Of a stretch of DNA of 64,000 nt, positions 1 through 11,524 are shown one piece after another (position 1 is the stretch's first letter; every line of letters begins with the position of its first letter). Both the position numbers and the translations under genes were made by a program. Origin of the DNA: Bettongia penicillata ogilbyi (Eukaryota; Chordata; Mammalia; Diprotodontia; Potoroidae); NCBI GenBank assembly GCA_023548195.1, contig JAJHZJ010000028.1:248001-312000 (forward strand), written 5' to 3'. The notes under the pieces were generated by a model that saw only the letters and a list, made by a program, of their open reading frames with translations, was not told the DNA's origin and did not search any database.

Positions 1-625
1 GATTTCAGGTAGTCCCATAATTTTTAAATTATCTTTCCTGGATCTATTTTCCAGGTCACTTGTTTTTCCAATGAGATATTTCACATTGTCTTCCATTTTT
101 TCATTCTTTTGGTTTTGTTTTATGATTTCTCGGTTTCTCATAAAGTCATTAGCTTCCATCTGTTCCATTCTAATTTCGAGAGAACTATTTTCTTCAGGAA
201 CTTTTGCACCTCTTTTTCCATTTGGCTAATTCTGCTTCTGAAAGCACTCTTCTCCTCATTGGGTTTTTGAACCTCTTTTGCCAATTGAGTTAGCCCATTT
301 TTAAGGTGTTATTTTCTTCAGCATATTTTGGAGTCTCCTTTACCAAGGTATTGACCCATTTTTCATGCTTTTCTTGCATCTCTCTCATTTCTGCTCCCAG
401 TTTTTCCTCCACCTGTATAACTTGATTTTCAAAATCCTTTTTGAGCTCTTCCATGGCCTGAGTCCACTGAATATCTATTTCAGATGTTTGGGATACAGAG
501 GCCTTGGCTTCTATGTCTTTCCCTGATGGTAAGCATTGTTCTTCCTCATCAGAATGGAAAGGAGGAACTATCTGTTCACCAAGAAAGTAACTTTCTATGG
601 TCTTATTTTTTTCCCCCTTTTCTGG
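1..625 (-). pseudogene. L1 ORF1 remnant, N-terminal coiled-coil half
   Basis: Six-frame reading of the minus strand gives the charged, heptad-rich N-terminal region of an L1 ORF1 RNA-binding protein: an SGKDIE segment, then the MEELKKDFENQV segment and a run of Lys/Glu heptads. The frame is lost near 300 and again near 190. The central RRM and C-terminal domains would lie left of position 1. In intact LINEs this protein trimerises through the coiled coil and coats L1 RNA; this copy is broken. Confidence 0.75.
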
Positions 626-1313
626 GCATTTTCCCAGCCAGTTACTTGACTTCTGAGATTCCTCTCACCCCTTTTCCCCCTCCTTCCTCCCCACCTCTCC
701 CCTCACTAGTGCTTGGGGTTTGAGATTCAAATGCTGCTTCCCAGCCTCAGGGCTTTCAGTGGGGGTGGTGCTGCTGTTCAGTGTGAGAGATTAAGTTCAG
801 GTGCTCAGGTGGGGGCAGGGGCACCACCCAGGCTCTGTTCCCTCAGGGGGTTTGTGAAGAGATCTTCAACAATGGAACTGAGGTCCTGTCTGCTTTGGGA
901 GTTCCCGTCTGCTGCTTCCCCTGCTGTTGTCTCCCAAGGGGGCCTGAGTTATGGAGACACCCCACTCCCCTCTTGGCCAACCAGATAGGGTCTCTCACTG
1001 ACCTTCAGTATCTGTGGGTGGAGAGATCTTTGTGGCCCCCAGAGATCCTGTCCCTGAAGCCTACTCTGATCTGTTCCCTTCAGTGCCATGCTGCCAAGGC
1101 AGAGCTGGGCTCTGATTCGGGTCCGGAGTGTGATCGACGTTTGTCAATGGTTTTTCAGGGCCCTCTGGAACAGAAATCTCCTCCACTCCGTTGTTGTGCG
1201 GCTTCCCCTGCTCCAGAATTTGTTGGACATTCCTCTTAACAGGTAATTTATGGGCTGTTTGTTCAGAGCTAGCCTATGTGAATCTTTCTATTCCGCCATT
1301 TTGGCTCCTCCCC
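1..1313 (-). mobile_element. HAL1/L1-type LINE, 5' part (runs off window start)
   Basis: Read on the minus strand this begins at about 1313 with a GGGGAGGAGCC-AAAATGGCGG start like the other LINE 5' ends in the window. A G+C-rich 5' UTR (about 1313-640) follows, then the N-terminal coiled-coil half of L1 ORF1 (about 625-1). Recognisable ORF1 stretches in antisense include MEELKKDFENQV and AEENNTLK. Frame breaks occur around 300. The rest of ORF1 and the 3' end lie outside the window, so HAL1 and full L1 cannot be separated, although the 5' UTR matches the HAL1 copies at 18753 and 47705. The far target-site duplication is out of view. Confidence 0.85.
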
Positions 1314-2134
1314 TTGTAATGTATTTTTAGAACTGTTCCTTTACCTCCTCCTCTTCACCAAGCCCAGCTAAGAACCAGATCATGCCCCTTCTCCTTTTAT
1401 TTTCCTCTTTCTTATCAGAATTCTAGAGTTAAAGACTTTTCCCCTCAACTACTAACTTTGAACTTGACCATTTCTATTAATCCTCCATCTCTCTGTCTGT
1501 TCCTGACTAATGTTGTTTATTTATTTCTGTTGCACACTATATTTCTCTCCCTTTGTAAATTCAGAAGCAAGACTAGAAAGAAAGTTGGACTAAGTAACAA
1601 GAAAGTTTGAGCATATATGAACTGTAATATGTAGAGACCACTCAGTGTTGTTTAGAAATACACCACTGAGGTGTATTTAAAAGATATGAAGGCAGATTTG
1701 CCTCATTATCATAAGTGGTTGAAGTGAGATCTGAGTCAAAGAGACAGAGCAAAAAATAGTCTTTCTATGAGATATTATGGTGCATGAAGACTGGTGTGAA
1801 GGATATAAAGAGACTTAAGAAAATTAAAATAGTATTTGATAGGTCACTTTAACGTTTAGGTATATAGAACTAAATTTTATGTTCCACTTTTTCACCAGTA
1901 TAATCTTGGACAGATTTTCCTATACTTCTGTTCATACATGTAAATGGAAAGGAGAATTATATTTGGCACTTCTTTCGGGGTAAGTTTGTGAGTGCTATTT
2001 GGATTTCTTTTCAAATTGGCAAAATATTCAAGTAACTATGCACATGTTAATGTAATACACATATTCATTATTCAAATTAATTTTTATAAAATAAAAGTGA
2101 TATCTAATAATAAAAAATTTGATTTATATAGTAA
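1314..2134. other. Single-copy-looking AT-rich sequence
   Basis: No repeat family, splice-bounded exon or RNA gene was recognised here. Short ORFs are of chance length. This is the flank into which the 1-1313 LINE inserted. Confidence 0.4.
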
Positions 2135-2320
2135 TTTAATGTTGCATCCACACAGCAACATTGGGAAGATGTTATCATTTTCATCATTTTACAGAAGAAA
2201 ACTGAGGAAGGAAGAGGTTAACTCTCTGCCCAGTATCATAAAATTGGGAAATATTTGAGGTTCAATTTAAATTCAGGTCTTCCTAAATCTAGTTCCAATA
2301 TTCTTCTTTTGTGAAACAAT
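2135..2320 (-). repeat. MIR/CORE-SINE fragment
   Basis: In antisense, this carries the order typical of MIR-type SINEs: 'CATTTTACAGA..AAACTGAGG', then a GGTTAA..CTCTGCCC stretch (the decayed 'gacttgccc' block), then 'AATTCAGGTCTTCCT'. It is strongly diverged, so an old insertion. Boundaries are approximate. Confidence 0.7.
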
Positions 2321-2554
2321 TGTCTTTCTTTTAGCATTTTATATATGTATAAAACACATAAACTCGCAAACCTACATACATACCTATGTGTTTGTATATA
2401 GTGTAGGTAAAATAAGTACATAGGGTGATATCAAGAAATAAAAGCCTTTATTAGGCACTTAATATCCTTGGAATATTTGCTCAGGATTGACCAAAATAGC
2501 AAGACAGCCTTTCATCTTAGGAATATAACATTCTGAGGGGTTGGAGGTAGAGAT

Positions 2555-2647
2555 AAAATGTTATCTATCTATCTGTGTATCTATCTATGTATCTACCTAT
2601 GTATATATCTATACATATATACACATATATTTATATGTGTGTATGTA

Positions 2648-2682
<35 letters not shown>

Positions 2683-2684
2683 GC
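2555..2684. repeat. Compound microsatellite (TATC)n/(TG)n/(TA)n
   Basis: A run of TATC-like tetranucleotides passes into TATG/TATA variants, then about ten TG units and about ten TA units. Tyr/Ile/Val-rich reading frames across it on both strands are artefacts. Confidence 0.95.
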
Positions 2685-2689
2685 AAGTC

Positions 2690-5034
2690 AGATGATCAAG
2701 GTGCATGGTGCTTAGGATACAGAAGCAAGTCATATGTAATGACTCTTTAATATCAGTTTTGCTGGTATGATCAAATAAGGTTCTAATGTTAAATAATTTC
2801 ACAGCATCAGGGAATTTAGAGCAAATAGTGACACACATATGATAGAATAATAATGGAAAATATATTCCGTTGGTCACTTTTATCTCCTATCCCTCTCCAG
2901 AAGCAAGCCTACCTTTTGGGGAAACATTTAACATGCCCATGTAAGCCATAGTAAATACTTGACATTATTAACTGTGCTGAATATAAAATGCCTGAAAAAC
3001 AGAGATAGAATCTAAACACTAACCCTCACAAAGGCATGCATTTGACATAGTGTATCATATTTTAGAGCTAAGAATTCTCTAGTCTTGAGGTAGTCCTTTT
3101 GTTCATCATTTTTAGCTAAATATTAAACCAAAAATTAACTATCAATAGTCCTGGTTTTTTAATATATGCAGCATGGTAGAGGAACTATCCCTTTCTTATA
3201 ACCCTACAATATTTTTATAAATCATGAATGTGCTTATAAGGGCACTGGAAAGGGCATTATGGATCAAGGGGTAAGCTGACTCTTTAGCACACTGATAGCA
3301 GTCCCTTGGAATGTCAAAGGAAATAATATACTCCAAGAAATTCAAACTTTTGAATTGGCTGATCAGACCAAAATAGAGTTTGACTGTCACTTTTTAATTT
3401 TACTCTTAACAAACATCACATTCCTGATATTGACAGTTCCAGGGCACATTTTCCAAGTAAAAGCAACCCAGGTTACTTATTTATTTAATTTTAAAAGGAA
3501 GAAACTGAAACAATTATATTTTGATTAGTAGCAGTCTATAGATAATTATCAAATAGAACATTGAGAATATAATGGATACATAATTTAATTTATGAATTCA
3601 CAGATCAGTTGAAGAAAATTACTGACAAAGTCAGTTAACAATTTTTTTGAAGGAATTCGTTCATCCATTAATTAAATATTTATAGAATTACTTATTTTGT
3701 AAAGAGAGGCAATGTTAGAAGCCACAGGGATGCATAGAGTTATGATACATCATCTTCATCCTCAAGGACCTTGGAGTAGAATTAGAAAAGACAAGATTTG
3801 TTCTACAATTTCAGTCAGCTATTATATGTCTCATCGAAATACAAAATATTTGAGTAGAGATTTTGCCTCACTCTACTTTGAAGAAGTGATGACGTAGCAA
3901 TTTTCAGACTCATATAGACTCAAAAAGTCAACTTCTAGACAGGAGGTAGAATAATAACCAAGTATGTTTAAGAACATAGATTCTGTCTGAAGAATCTCCA
4001 GAGGGGAAATAAATCCCTAAATATTCCATGATAACACATTATGGGTTTTCATATCTTACACAATCAAGATCTAAATTGTCTCCTTTTTCAATTTTATCCC
4101 AAGTAATTTGCTTAGTGAAAAGAACCACTTGCCATAATTCAAACCATCTGATTTTATCAACTATTAAGAAATTGAACCATAAGACTACACCTGAAAGGAA
4201 CTTTAGAAACACTTCCCCCAAAAACATCATTTTACTGTATCCCAGAGAAATTAAGCACATCAATTTAAGTTTGAAACTCTGGCAGGGAATCTTCATGTAA
4301 GCATCTTAAACATGGAAACTATTTCTTCATAAAATTAAAAGAAGATTTCATTATGCCATAATATTAGTGTTACCAACCTGTTACATTTTAAAGTAATCTT
4401 GACCAATTCCTTTTATGATCTCCAACAGGTTATCTTCAAATTTTACATATCTTAGCTATATTATTCAATAAGGGACACGAGTGTAATAAAGTCCTGATCA
4501 GTACATCTATTGCTTGGTAGCAATAATATTCACGATGATGATGAAGATGGTGGCGGTGATGGTGGTAGTGATGATAATTGTGATGATGATGACATTGATA
4601 AAAATCCAGGTGTAACAATACAAAATAATTAGGAATAACATTTTAATAGATGTTGCCATAGCAAATAAATACCTCTCAAAAGATTGGTACCTAAAAGAAG
4701 AAAAAAAAACCTGGAAACAGAAAGAGGAAAAATAATTGTTCTGTCTTATATTGGACTTTTTCCAAAGAGATTTTCCATGAGTCTATAGGAAGTGAGCTTT
4801 CACCCCAACAATTTCATTTGATTAAAAGAATTAGCAACTTGCTTAGTGATGATCCATACAATACTAAACATAATGGAACAGCAACATAACAGTGACTTAT
4901 GACAGAATTACTTCCATTTGAAGTCAATTGATCATAAAAATGTAAAATTAGAAACCTTAGCATTAATAATAATATCATTAATAATAATTTCTATTTGAAC
5001 CCCAATAAAAATTTCAGAGTGATAAATATATTGC
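2690..5034. other. Mostly single-copy AT-rich sequence with GAT-rich tract
   Basis: No gene or clear young repeat is seen. About 3655-3780 resembles a decayed L2-type segment ('attaaatatttatagaattactt', then 'catcctcaaggaccttgga'). At 4533-4602 there is an imperfect GAT/GGT trinucleotide tract, which on the minus strand gives a His-rich artefactual frame. The rest is featureless. Confidence 0.4.
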
Positions 5035-5205
5035 TTCAATATTTGTTAAGTAATTTATATGTATTTTCTCATTTGAGTCTCACTACAATAATCTCAAGGA
5101 AAGCAGATGATATAGATATTATAATATTGATTTTAAAGAAGAGGAAATCAAGGCTTGACAAAGTTTTATGGCTGACCAATGGTTACACAGTACTTGTTCT
5201 CCAGG
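5035..5205 (-). repeat. MIR/CORE-SINE fragment
   Basis: A decayed antisense MIR core is visible: 'cattTGAGTCTCACTACAATAA', then 'GAAGAGGAAATCAAGGCTTGAC' and a degraded 'GGTTACACAG'. It is highly diverged, which suits an ancient element. Confidence 0.55.
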
Positions 5206-5493
5206 TATGTTTAATTTATAACGTAACATGATCGTTTTCATGAGTATTTCTTTATTTCCTCTTCTTTCCCAGTGAAAAAAATGAATACTTCTGCTCAGTG
5301 CATTTGATATGGTCAGGCAGACTTCTCAAGAATTGTCACTATACAACCAATCTTTGAACCTCACTGGATTTCTTCTCTGATGCCCGTGGGTGAAATAGAG
5401 AGAGTACTATAATGTGGTGATTGACAATGCACAGATTTAGATTAGCAGAACAAATAAAAGGTGGTTTTAAATGTGAAACTGTCAGGACTTTTC

Positions 5494-5880
5494 TCAACTC
5501 TCTTCATTTTCTTCCATTTCTATCTTAAAGGAGAATTTGTTCATTGGAAACACGGTAAAATAGTCTAAAAGTGATGTCATGGATACTTTTACAAGGCTAT
5601 CAGTAGTGGTTCTGAACAATGAAGGCAAAGTAATAGATTGACTGAGAAACATTGTCATTGCAATGTGTGAAGCTGTTTTAGGTTTCGTTTCTATTTCATA
5701 CTGATCTTTTCTAGGTGTTCTGTAGGATCCATTTAAGTGTTCAAAACTGCTGATGCCATATGTTTTATGAGTGAGTTTCATTTCCAAATTATTTTTCATA
5801 GACTTAGCATGGGGTGAAACAGCTAGAATATTAAATTCAGAGTAAGATAAAAAGCAAAAGATTCTTGAGCTCTCCCACAT
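5494..5880 (-). other. Unexplained 128-codon open reading frame
   Basis: This is the longest reading frame in the window outside recognised repeats and microsatellites. It runs from ATG at 5880 to a TGA stop near 5494. An in-frame TGA lies seven codons upstream of the ATG. No domain, signal peptide or membrane span is evident; the composition is Ser/Thr/Lys-rich. No polypyrimidine-AG acceptor keeps this frame upstream. A frame of this length can arise by chance in 64 kb of AT-rich DNA. It could be an orphan or last exon, a decayed retrocopy or noise. I do not recognise it and assign no function. Confidence 0.15.
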
Positions 5881-5884
5881 TTTC

Positions 5885-6814
5885 CAAGTGCGTTGCCACC
5901 TTCATCACCACGATGTTTATGGCTAAGGTTTATCAAAGCTGAGCAATGCTGGAATGCTTTAAAATGTTAACAAATATATCCCTAGTCAAATTTTTCTTTG
6001 TGGCAATAAAAGTTTTTTCACATGTTAATTTGTATAGTTCAAATAATCATTTCTGAAGAATCCTTCACCAAAACTCTTTTCCATTCTCCTACTTTGCATC
6101 CTTTGCCCTCCTGATTTCACTTTCTCTCCCCCCCACTTATGCCCTCAACCTTTCATTTCAGACTTCAGTTACAACTTTGAGTTGGTGGGAAAATGAGTGT
6201 TGACTGATGGATTTGTAAGAAAGAATATTCCTCTTGCCATGAAAACAAGTGTTTCTTTCACTGTACAGCAAGAGAGAATAGTTTTGTCCATAGATGAGGC
6301 ATCTTTAGTTCAACAAAAATAATCTGTTTCAGTGGCTTGAACTGAGCAACAGTTTTCACTCAGAGTGTCTGTTATTTAGGCTTAATTTCATTTAAGTGTA
6401 TTTGAAGCATTGAGAGTAGATCATTTCCCTCCTAACTGGTATAAGACAAGCTGAAACAAGGGTCAAGCACAAGTTATAGATAGTTTGAGCAAATTAAAGA
6501 AATTCTATTTTCCCCATGCACTTCAGAAAGCATTTTCCCTCAAAGTCCCCTAGCTCTAGGAAATGTTTTGTATAAGGCAATGAAGCAACCTGCTGACTTT
6601 CTTGTTATCAAAGCATCCAACCAATGAACTTTTATTAAGTGCCTAGATATACATTGTAGTAGAGGCTAGACATAAAAAGAAGACAATGGAAATACAAAAA
6701 CGGGGGCAATTTAAGCAAAAACAACCAAAAACTGTATTCTAGTTCTTTAAGGAAGTTAGCCCTACCATTTCACATTCTCTACTCTAAAATTTAGGAGCTG
6801 TTAAATAATTGATT
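5885..6814. other. Single-copy-looking sequence with a faint L2-like segment
   Basis: No gene is recognised. Around 6600-6710 a phrase like 'tttattaagtgcctag..' followed by 'gaggctagacataaaaag' recalls decayed L2-type sequence. The rest shows nothing I can name. Confidence 0.35.
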
Positions 6815-6985
6815 TAGAAATAGAAAGGTCCTTCAATACCATCCAATTCAACAGCCTCTTGTGCATTTTCCACTTGAGAAAGCAAGCCTAGAAAGCATGC
6901 TAGTTGCCTAAGGCCACATAGTCAAGTAATAGAGGAAGAATTTGAACCTTGGCTCTCAAAATCCAAAGTCAAAGTTATTTCTCTG
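6815..6985 (-). repeat. MIR/CORE-SINE fragment
   Basis: In antisense: 'CATCCAATTCAACAGCCTC', then 'CCACTTGAGAAAGCAAG' and 'TTGCCTAAGGCCACATAG', then 'AATTTGAACCTTGGCTCTC'. This order of the decayed core and 'gcccaaggtcacatag' block is diagnostic of MIR-type SINEs. Confidence 0.75.
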
Positions 6986-6989
6986 AAGC

Positions 6990-8535
6990 CATGTTACTTC
7001 CTTGTTCAAAAAACAAACAATTTTTATTCTAAAGTGGATTTCCTTTCTTGCTACTGAAAAAAATTCTTGAGAAAGTAATAAGCAACAAAAGTCTAACATT
7101 TTGACTCTATATTTCTGGCTAATCAAATAATCAAACCCTAAATGGACAGTACTAATAAATAGAACATTATTGTATCAATCCATCTTCCCAAATCTATGGT
7201 CCTCTGGTACAGAGATAGCTATCTAAAGCTCCAAGGGAAGTAATAGCAAGATACCCGAGTTTAAAATTCTCCAACTGTCAACGGCTGTTTTACTAATTAT
7301 CCAGATTCCAAGGCAATCATACAACCGTAATCATTCACCTCACGCCTGGAAACATAAGTCTTGTTCTTTTGATGAATATTTATAAGACAGTGTAAAGCAG
7401 TCTACTTTCTTTTCCCTTCAGGCAAGACAATTTGGAGTTCATCAATATGTATTACCAAGGACTTTTATAAAAGGCACTTCAAAGGAAATTCATCAGGCAT
7501 TCCTTTTGTCTTGATTTCTGTTAGACTGATACTTCCTTTTGACAAGTATCAATAAATTATCCTCTGATGGCTAGAAACTTGATGTCTTATTCAGAAACTT
7601 CCTCACACAGCAAAATCTGGGCCTGGAGTTTCCAGTGAAATTATTAAGATCTTGCAATCTAATTTAAGGACAGACTGAAGATGTGCAAATTAAAAGCAAT
7701 AAAGCCAACATGTATATAGTCGCCCTAAAGCACACAGGAAAGATTTTTTTTTTTCCAAAAGCTGTTTGTTGCCTTGACATACACAACTTAAAACTTTCCC
7801 CCCACTTGACATTCAACCACATTTAGAATTCCTCTCCAAATAAAAATGAAAACTCTTAGGCCTGAGTTGTCTAGAGGAATCATACCAAATTAAAACCAGA
7901 TTAATGTAGACATGAATAGTGATCAATGACAGGCTTCTCTTTCTAAAGTCTATTGCTTTCTTATTTGGGGCTTAGTGGTTAGATTTGTGTTTCTGGAGTA
8001 GGAGGATGGACAGCTTTGTCTCCAACAGGACTGGGGAAAATAGAAAACAATGTTCCGTTTAATCAGTGAGTAAAAAAGGATATTTTTAAAACGTCTTTTT
8101 ATTTTCTTCTCTGATAAGTGGCCCACCATTTTGCTTTTTCTAAAAATTTGGATCCACAAAAAAAAGCATTGAAATAATAACAGGGATAGTTCTAAAAGTG
8201 AATGAATAAGCTGACATGCCAAAGAGAGAATGCAAATCTTTTGTATTTCTTACTCTGTTTTGATTCCACAGTTTAGTAGGAAATGTGTTCTTCATGAAAA
8301 AGAAAACATTTTCCCATGAAATCATTACTTCAATGAGAGATAATTGGCTAATGGATTAATTCTAGTCAAAGGGAAAGGAAAGAGTAAAAATGCCACGCAA
8401 GCTTAAATCTCGACTTTACAAAGTAAATGGAATATTAATCCAACATTCATTGTATCAATTTATCTTTAAATGCTTGGCACAGAGGATAGGAAGAAGGGCT
8501 TGAAATTCAGTATGAATGAAAGCATGGATTTTTCC
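6990..8535. other. Single-copy-looking sequence; no gene seen
   Basis: AT-rich, with no repeat recognised and no convincing ORF. The part at about 7380-7800 is relatively complex, with homeobox-core-like TAATT motifs and no simple repeats except a T-run at 7746. It is the stretch I would test first for conserved non-coding sequence, but nothing in the sequence proves function. Confidence 0.35.
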
Positions 8536-8930
8536 TTTTCAGGCTGCAATCAAGATACCCTCTACCATGCCCTAAGTTTTTAACTTGAAGTCTCTTGCCC
8601 TGGAATTCATACATAGAGTCATCTTCCATTCCTGTGGTCTTTTCTTCCATTTGAATGGCTTTTCTCAGAATGACAATTTAAAGAAGGTGCCCTGGTCAAC
8701 CATGTCTAATTCCTCTCCAGGCTGCCCTATGGACTTCCTTTGTTGTGACCTCACTGAGTACATTTCCTGCCACTCCTCTTTCAGCATCCTTTAAGTGTTG
8801 TCTTCACCTATTAGAATTTAAGCTTCTTATGGTTAAAGACTGTCTTTCTATTGTATTTGTATTTCATGGTGTTTAGGTGCATGCCTGACACATAGTATGA
8901 GTTTAATAAATGGTTGTTGACTGACTGAAT
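8536..8930 (+). repeat. L2-tailed interspersed repeat
   Basis: The right end is the classic L2/MIR-type 3' terminus: 'TTAGAATTTAAGCTTCTTATGG', then 'GACTGTCTTTCT', then 'CCTGACACATAGTA', ending 'TTTAATAAATGGTTGTTGACTGA'. The upstream 250 bp ('CTGCCCTATGGACTTCC', 'CATTTCCTGCCACTCC') appears to belong to the same element, but I cannot name the subfamily. Confidence 0.7.
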
Positions 8931-8934
8931 GATA

Positions 8935-9065
8935 GAATAAGCAGAATTTATTAAGTACTGACTTTCTGCCAAGCAGAATGGGAGGCAAGAAACAGAAGTG
9001 GCATAATCTCTGCTGTTAAGGAGCTTACACCTGTAAGAGACAGATATAAGTTAAGTTATAGAGGA
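8935..9065 (+). repeat. L2/MIR3-like fragment
   Basis: 'TTTATTAAGTACTGACTTTCTGCCAAGCA' (shown here in part), then 'GCTGTTAAGGAGCTTACACC', follows the common 'tattaagcgcctactatgtgcc..ctcaaggagcttacattc' order of ancient mammalian L2-related repeats. Confidence 0.55.
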
Positions 9066-9884
9066 GATGAAAATACTTCAGTGACCTAAGGGCAAATCAT
9101 TGTGGTTGACTGCAGGACTCAGGTGAATGGCAGTGCCTGGGGCCTGGAGAATATATCAGAAAGGAAAATGGTAAGATATAAATGACTTTCAGATGATGTA
9201 TATGAACTATATAATACATTTATTATCATACAAAATTAGATCAAATATATAAGATTTTTAAAAGAGCTTAGAACAATGCCTTCTACATAGTAAACACTAC
9301 ATAAATTCTCTCCATTCCTTATCACTATATATTTAAAAGGAGAAAGTATTTCCTGCTAACATGAAATTGTAAAAATGAAATTCGACTTAGCCAAAAAATA
9401 AAACAAAGTCTACTATTTCAGTGAGGAAGTTACTACTGGCTTGGATAATAAGGGGTTATTTTCATGCATATTATGATTTTTGCCTTAAGCATTAAGAAAT
9501 ATGTAGGGTTTACTTTTATGAAGATACAACATATGGAGATAGAAAGGTAATTAGGTCAGGAGAAAATGTACAGGTCAAGAGACAGTGGCAAGAACATATG
9601 AAAGGTAGGGGATATCAAGGATAATAATTTGTTTCAACTGAAGATTTAATGCAGGAGTTTAGGGAACCATAAATCTGTTGAGGTAATGGGAAGGGATTTT
9701 GGAGAGGCTTAAATTATAGACTAAGGGGTTTAGACTTTATCCCATAAAAAATGAGAAGTAACTAAAAGTGTTTGAGCAATGGAAACATCAGGAAATTGAT
9801 GTTTTAGTAAGAATCATCTGGAGACAATGTGTAGAATTGATTAGAGTAGATAGACATGCCAGATAACAAAACCATTATATCATA
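9066..9884. other. Unclassified sequence with a probable ancient repeat
   Basis: About 9540-9860 ('GGGGTTTAGACTTTATCCC', 'GTTTGAGCAATGGAAACATC', 'GAATCATCTGGAGACAATG') looks like an ancient mammalian interspersed repeat that I recognise in pattern but cannot place in a named family. The rest is unassigned. Confidence 0.4.
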
Positions 9885-10060
9885 GGATTGAAGGGATTTA
9901 GTGATTATTTTACTCTACTTTACCTACTAATTTTATAGATGAACAACCTGAGGCCCAAAATCACTTGACAAAAGTCATACAGGTGGCAAGAAACAGAACT
10001 GGATAAAAAGTTAAATCTTCTATCTCCAAACCCATTGTTCATTTCCACTACATAATATGG
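9885..10060 (-). repeat. MIR/CORE-SINE fragment
   Basis: Antisense MIR order: 'ATTTTATAGATGAACAACCTG', 'AGGCCCAAAATCACTTGAC', 'GTCATACAGGTGGCAAG', then 'CCATTGTTCATTTCCACTAC'. Strongly diverged. Confidence 0.75.
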
Positions 10061-10284
10061 CTTCTCCAATTACAGATCTTTTTCAATAATCCATCAAGAT
10101 ATATTGCAGAACTCAAACCAGAGAGTTTTGTAAGGAATAGAAAAAAATGAAGCATACATGTGAAATTGTGAAACAGAAGTAGGATTTAAGTTGCTAATTT
10201 AATGAAAATGAGATAAAGGCTAGAAAATAATTCAGTTAAATTTCATAAAAACTTATTAACTACTTATTCAAGTTAAAATCAATT

Positions 10285-10463
10285 CTCAGACACTTATTAG
10301 ATTGGTGATGCTAGGCAAGTCACTTATCATCTGTTTGTCTCAGTTTCCTAAGCTGTAAAATAGAGATAATAATAGTACCTGCATCCTAGCATTGTGGTGA
10401 TGATGAAATGAGACAATAATGGTAAGTAACTTAGCACAATGACTGGCACATAGTGTTATATGT
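10285..10463 (+). repeat. MIR SINE fragment
   Basis: Sense MIR signature: 'GCTAGGCAAGTCACTTATC', 'GTTTGTCTCAGTTTCCTAAG', 'CTGTAAAATAGAGATAATAAT', ending 'CACAATGACTGGCACATAG'. It is cut at about 10463 by the next feature, which may therefore have landed inside it. Confidence 0.85.
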
Positions 10464-10464
10464 G

Positions 10465-10838
10465 GCCCGAGCCACAGAGGCACCCTGCTCCCCTCTCGGC
10501 CAGCCCAGAAGTCTCTCTCACTGACCTGTAGCACCTGTGGGTGGAGGGACCTTCGTGGCCTCTGGAGATTCTGTCCCTGAAGCCTGTTCGGATCTCCTCC
10601 TCTCGAGGCCGCGTGGACAGGGCAGGGCAGGGCTGGGCTCCACTGTCCAGTGTGCGATGGACCTTTAGTGGCAGTCTTTCAGGGCTCTCTGGAACGGAAA
10701 TCTCCTCCACTCCATTGCTGCACGGCTTGCACTGCTCCAGAATTTGCGGGGAGTTCTTTTTACAGGAAATTTATGGACTTTGGGTTTGGAGCTAGCATAC
10801 CTGAGTCTTTCTACTCCACCATCTTGGCTCCTCCCCCC
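10465..10838 (-). mobile_element. Orphan LINE (HAL1/L1) 5' UTR fragment
   Basis: On the minus strand this starts at about 10838 with GGGGGGAGGAGCCAAGATGG and runs through about 370 bp of the same 5' UTR as the copies at 18753 and 1-1313. It then stops at about 10465 before ORF1. There is no A-tail or T-run at the break. It keeps roughly eleven CpGs in 374 bp, many for a neutrally decaying repeat, suggesting relative youth or selection. LINEs are usually truncated at the 5' end, so keeping only the 5' end is odd. A later deletion, recombination or a rearranged insertion could explain it. Confidence 0.85.
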
Positions 10839-11049
10839 ATGAGATACATTTATGTGTTAGATGACATGATTTGCCTTAGGATGTTGCTATGAATGTTATG
10901 TTTTACTTTATTGAATAATACTTAGTTTATTGCTGAAAAGAGAGCTCACTATACTATGCTATTAGACTCTTAAAATTATTCATAGCAGCAGTCCTCAGGC
11001 TTTCAGGTGGACCATAAGACTCTAACCCTGACGCCTTTTACTTTTCCTT

Positions 11050-11363
11050 CTAACTATTTCACTTTGTGATTTAATCACTGCCAGTGCATTCAATTACCTC
11101 TATGTGGATGATTCTCAAATCTACTTATTCAGCCTAATCAGACTTACCAACTTCCAGTATCACATCTCCAAATGAGTATTGGACATCTTGAACTAGATAT
11201 CCCGTAGATTATCTTAAATTCCTAAAAAAAAAACAAACTTAAACTCAATATATCTAGAATTTTTCTCGTTATCTCCCAACAACCAAAACACATTCCTCTA
11301 TCTTCTCTATTACTATCAATGTTATCACCATTCTCCTAGTCATTCAGGCTTTCAGTTTAGGTA

Positions 11364-11444
<81 letters not shown>

Positions 11445-11520
11445 CTCTCTGTCTGTCTCTGTCTGTCTTTCTCTCTCTCTCTCTCTTCATATCCAGTGTG
11501 TTCTCAAGGCTTGTTTATTT
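11050..11520 (+). mobile_element. L2-type LINE, ORF remnant (left part)
   Basis: The decayed L2 (CR1/jockey-like) reverse-transcriptase region is visible: 'TGTGGATGATTCTCAAATCTA' matches the Y/F-A-D-D-S-Q core, followed by 'ATTGGACATCTTGAACTAGAT' and 'CAACAACCAAAACACATTCC'. A (TC)n expansion sits at 11367-11486. The L2 resumes at 14945 after an inserted L1. Many stops; non-functional. Confidence 0.6.
11367..11486. repeat. (TC)n microsatellite
   Basis: About 36 TC units are followed by TTTC/TCTG interruptions and a further short TC run, inside the L2 remnant. Confidence 0.95.
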
Positions 11521-11524
11521 TACT

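Noticed and set aside
4436..4618. His-rich small protein (metal-binding-like)
   Set aside because: It is the antisense reading of an imperfect GAT/GGT trinucleotide tract, with no other support.
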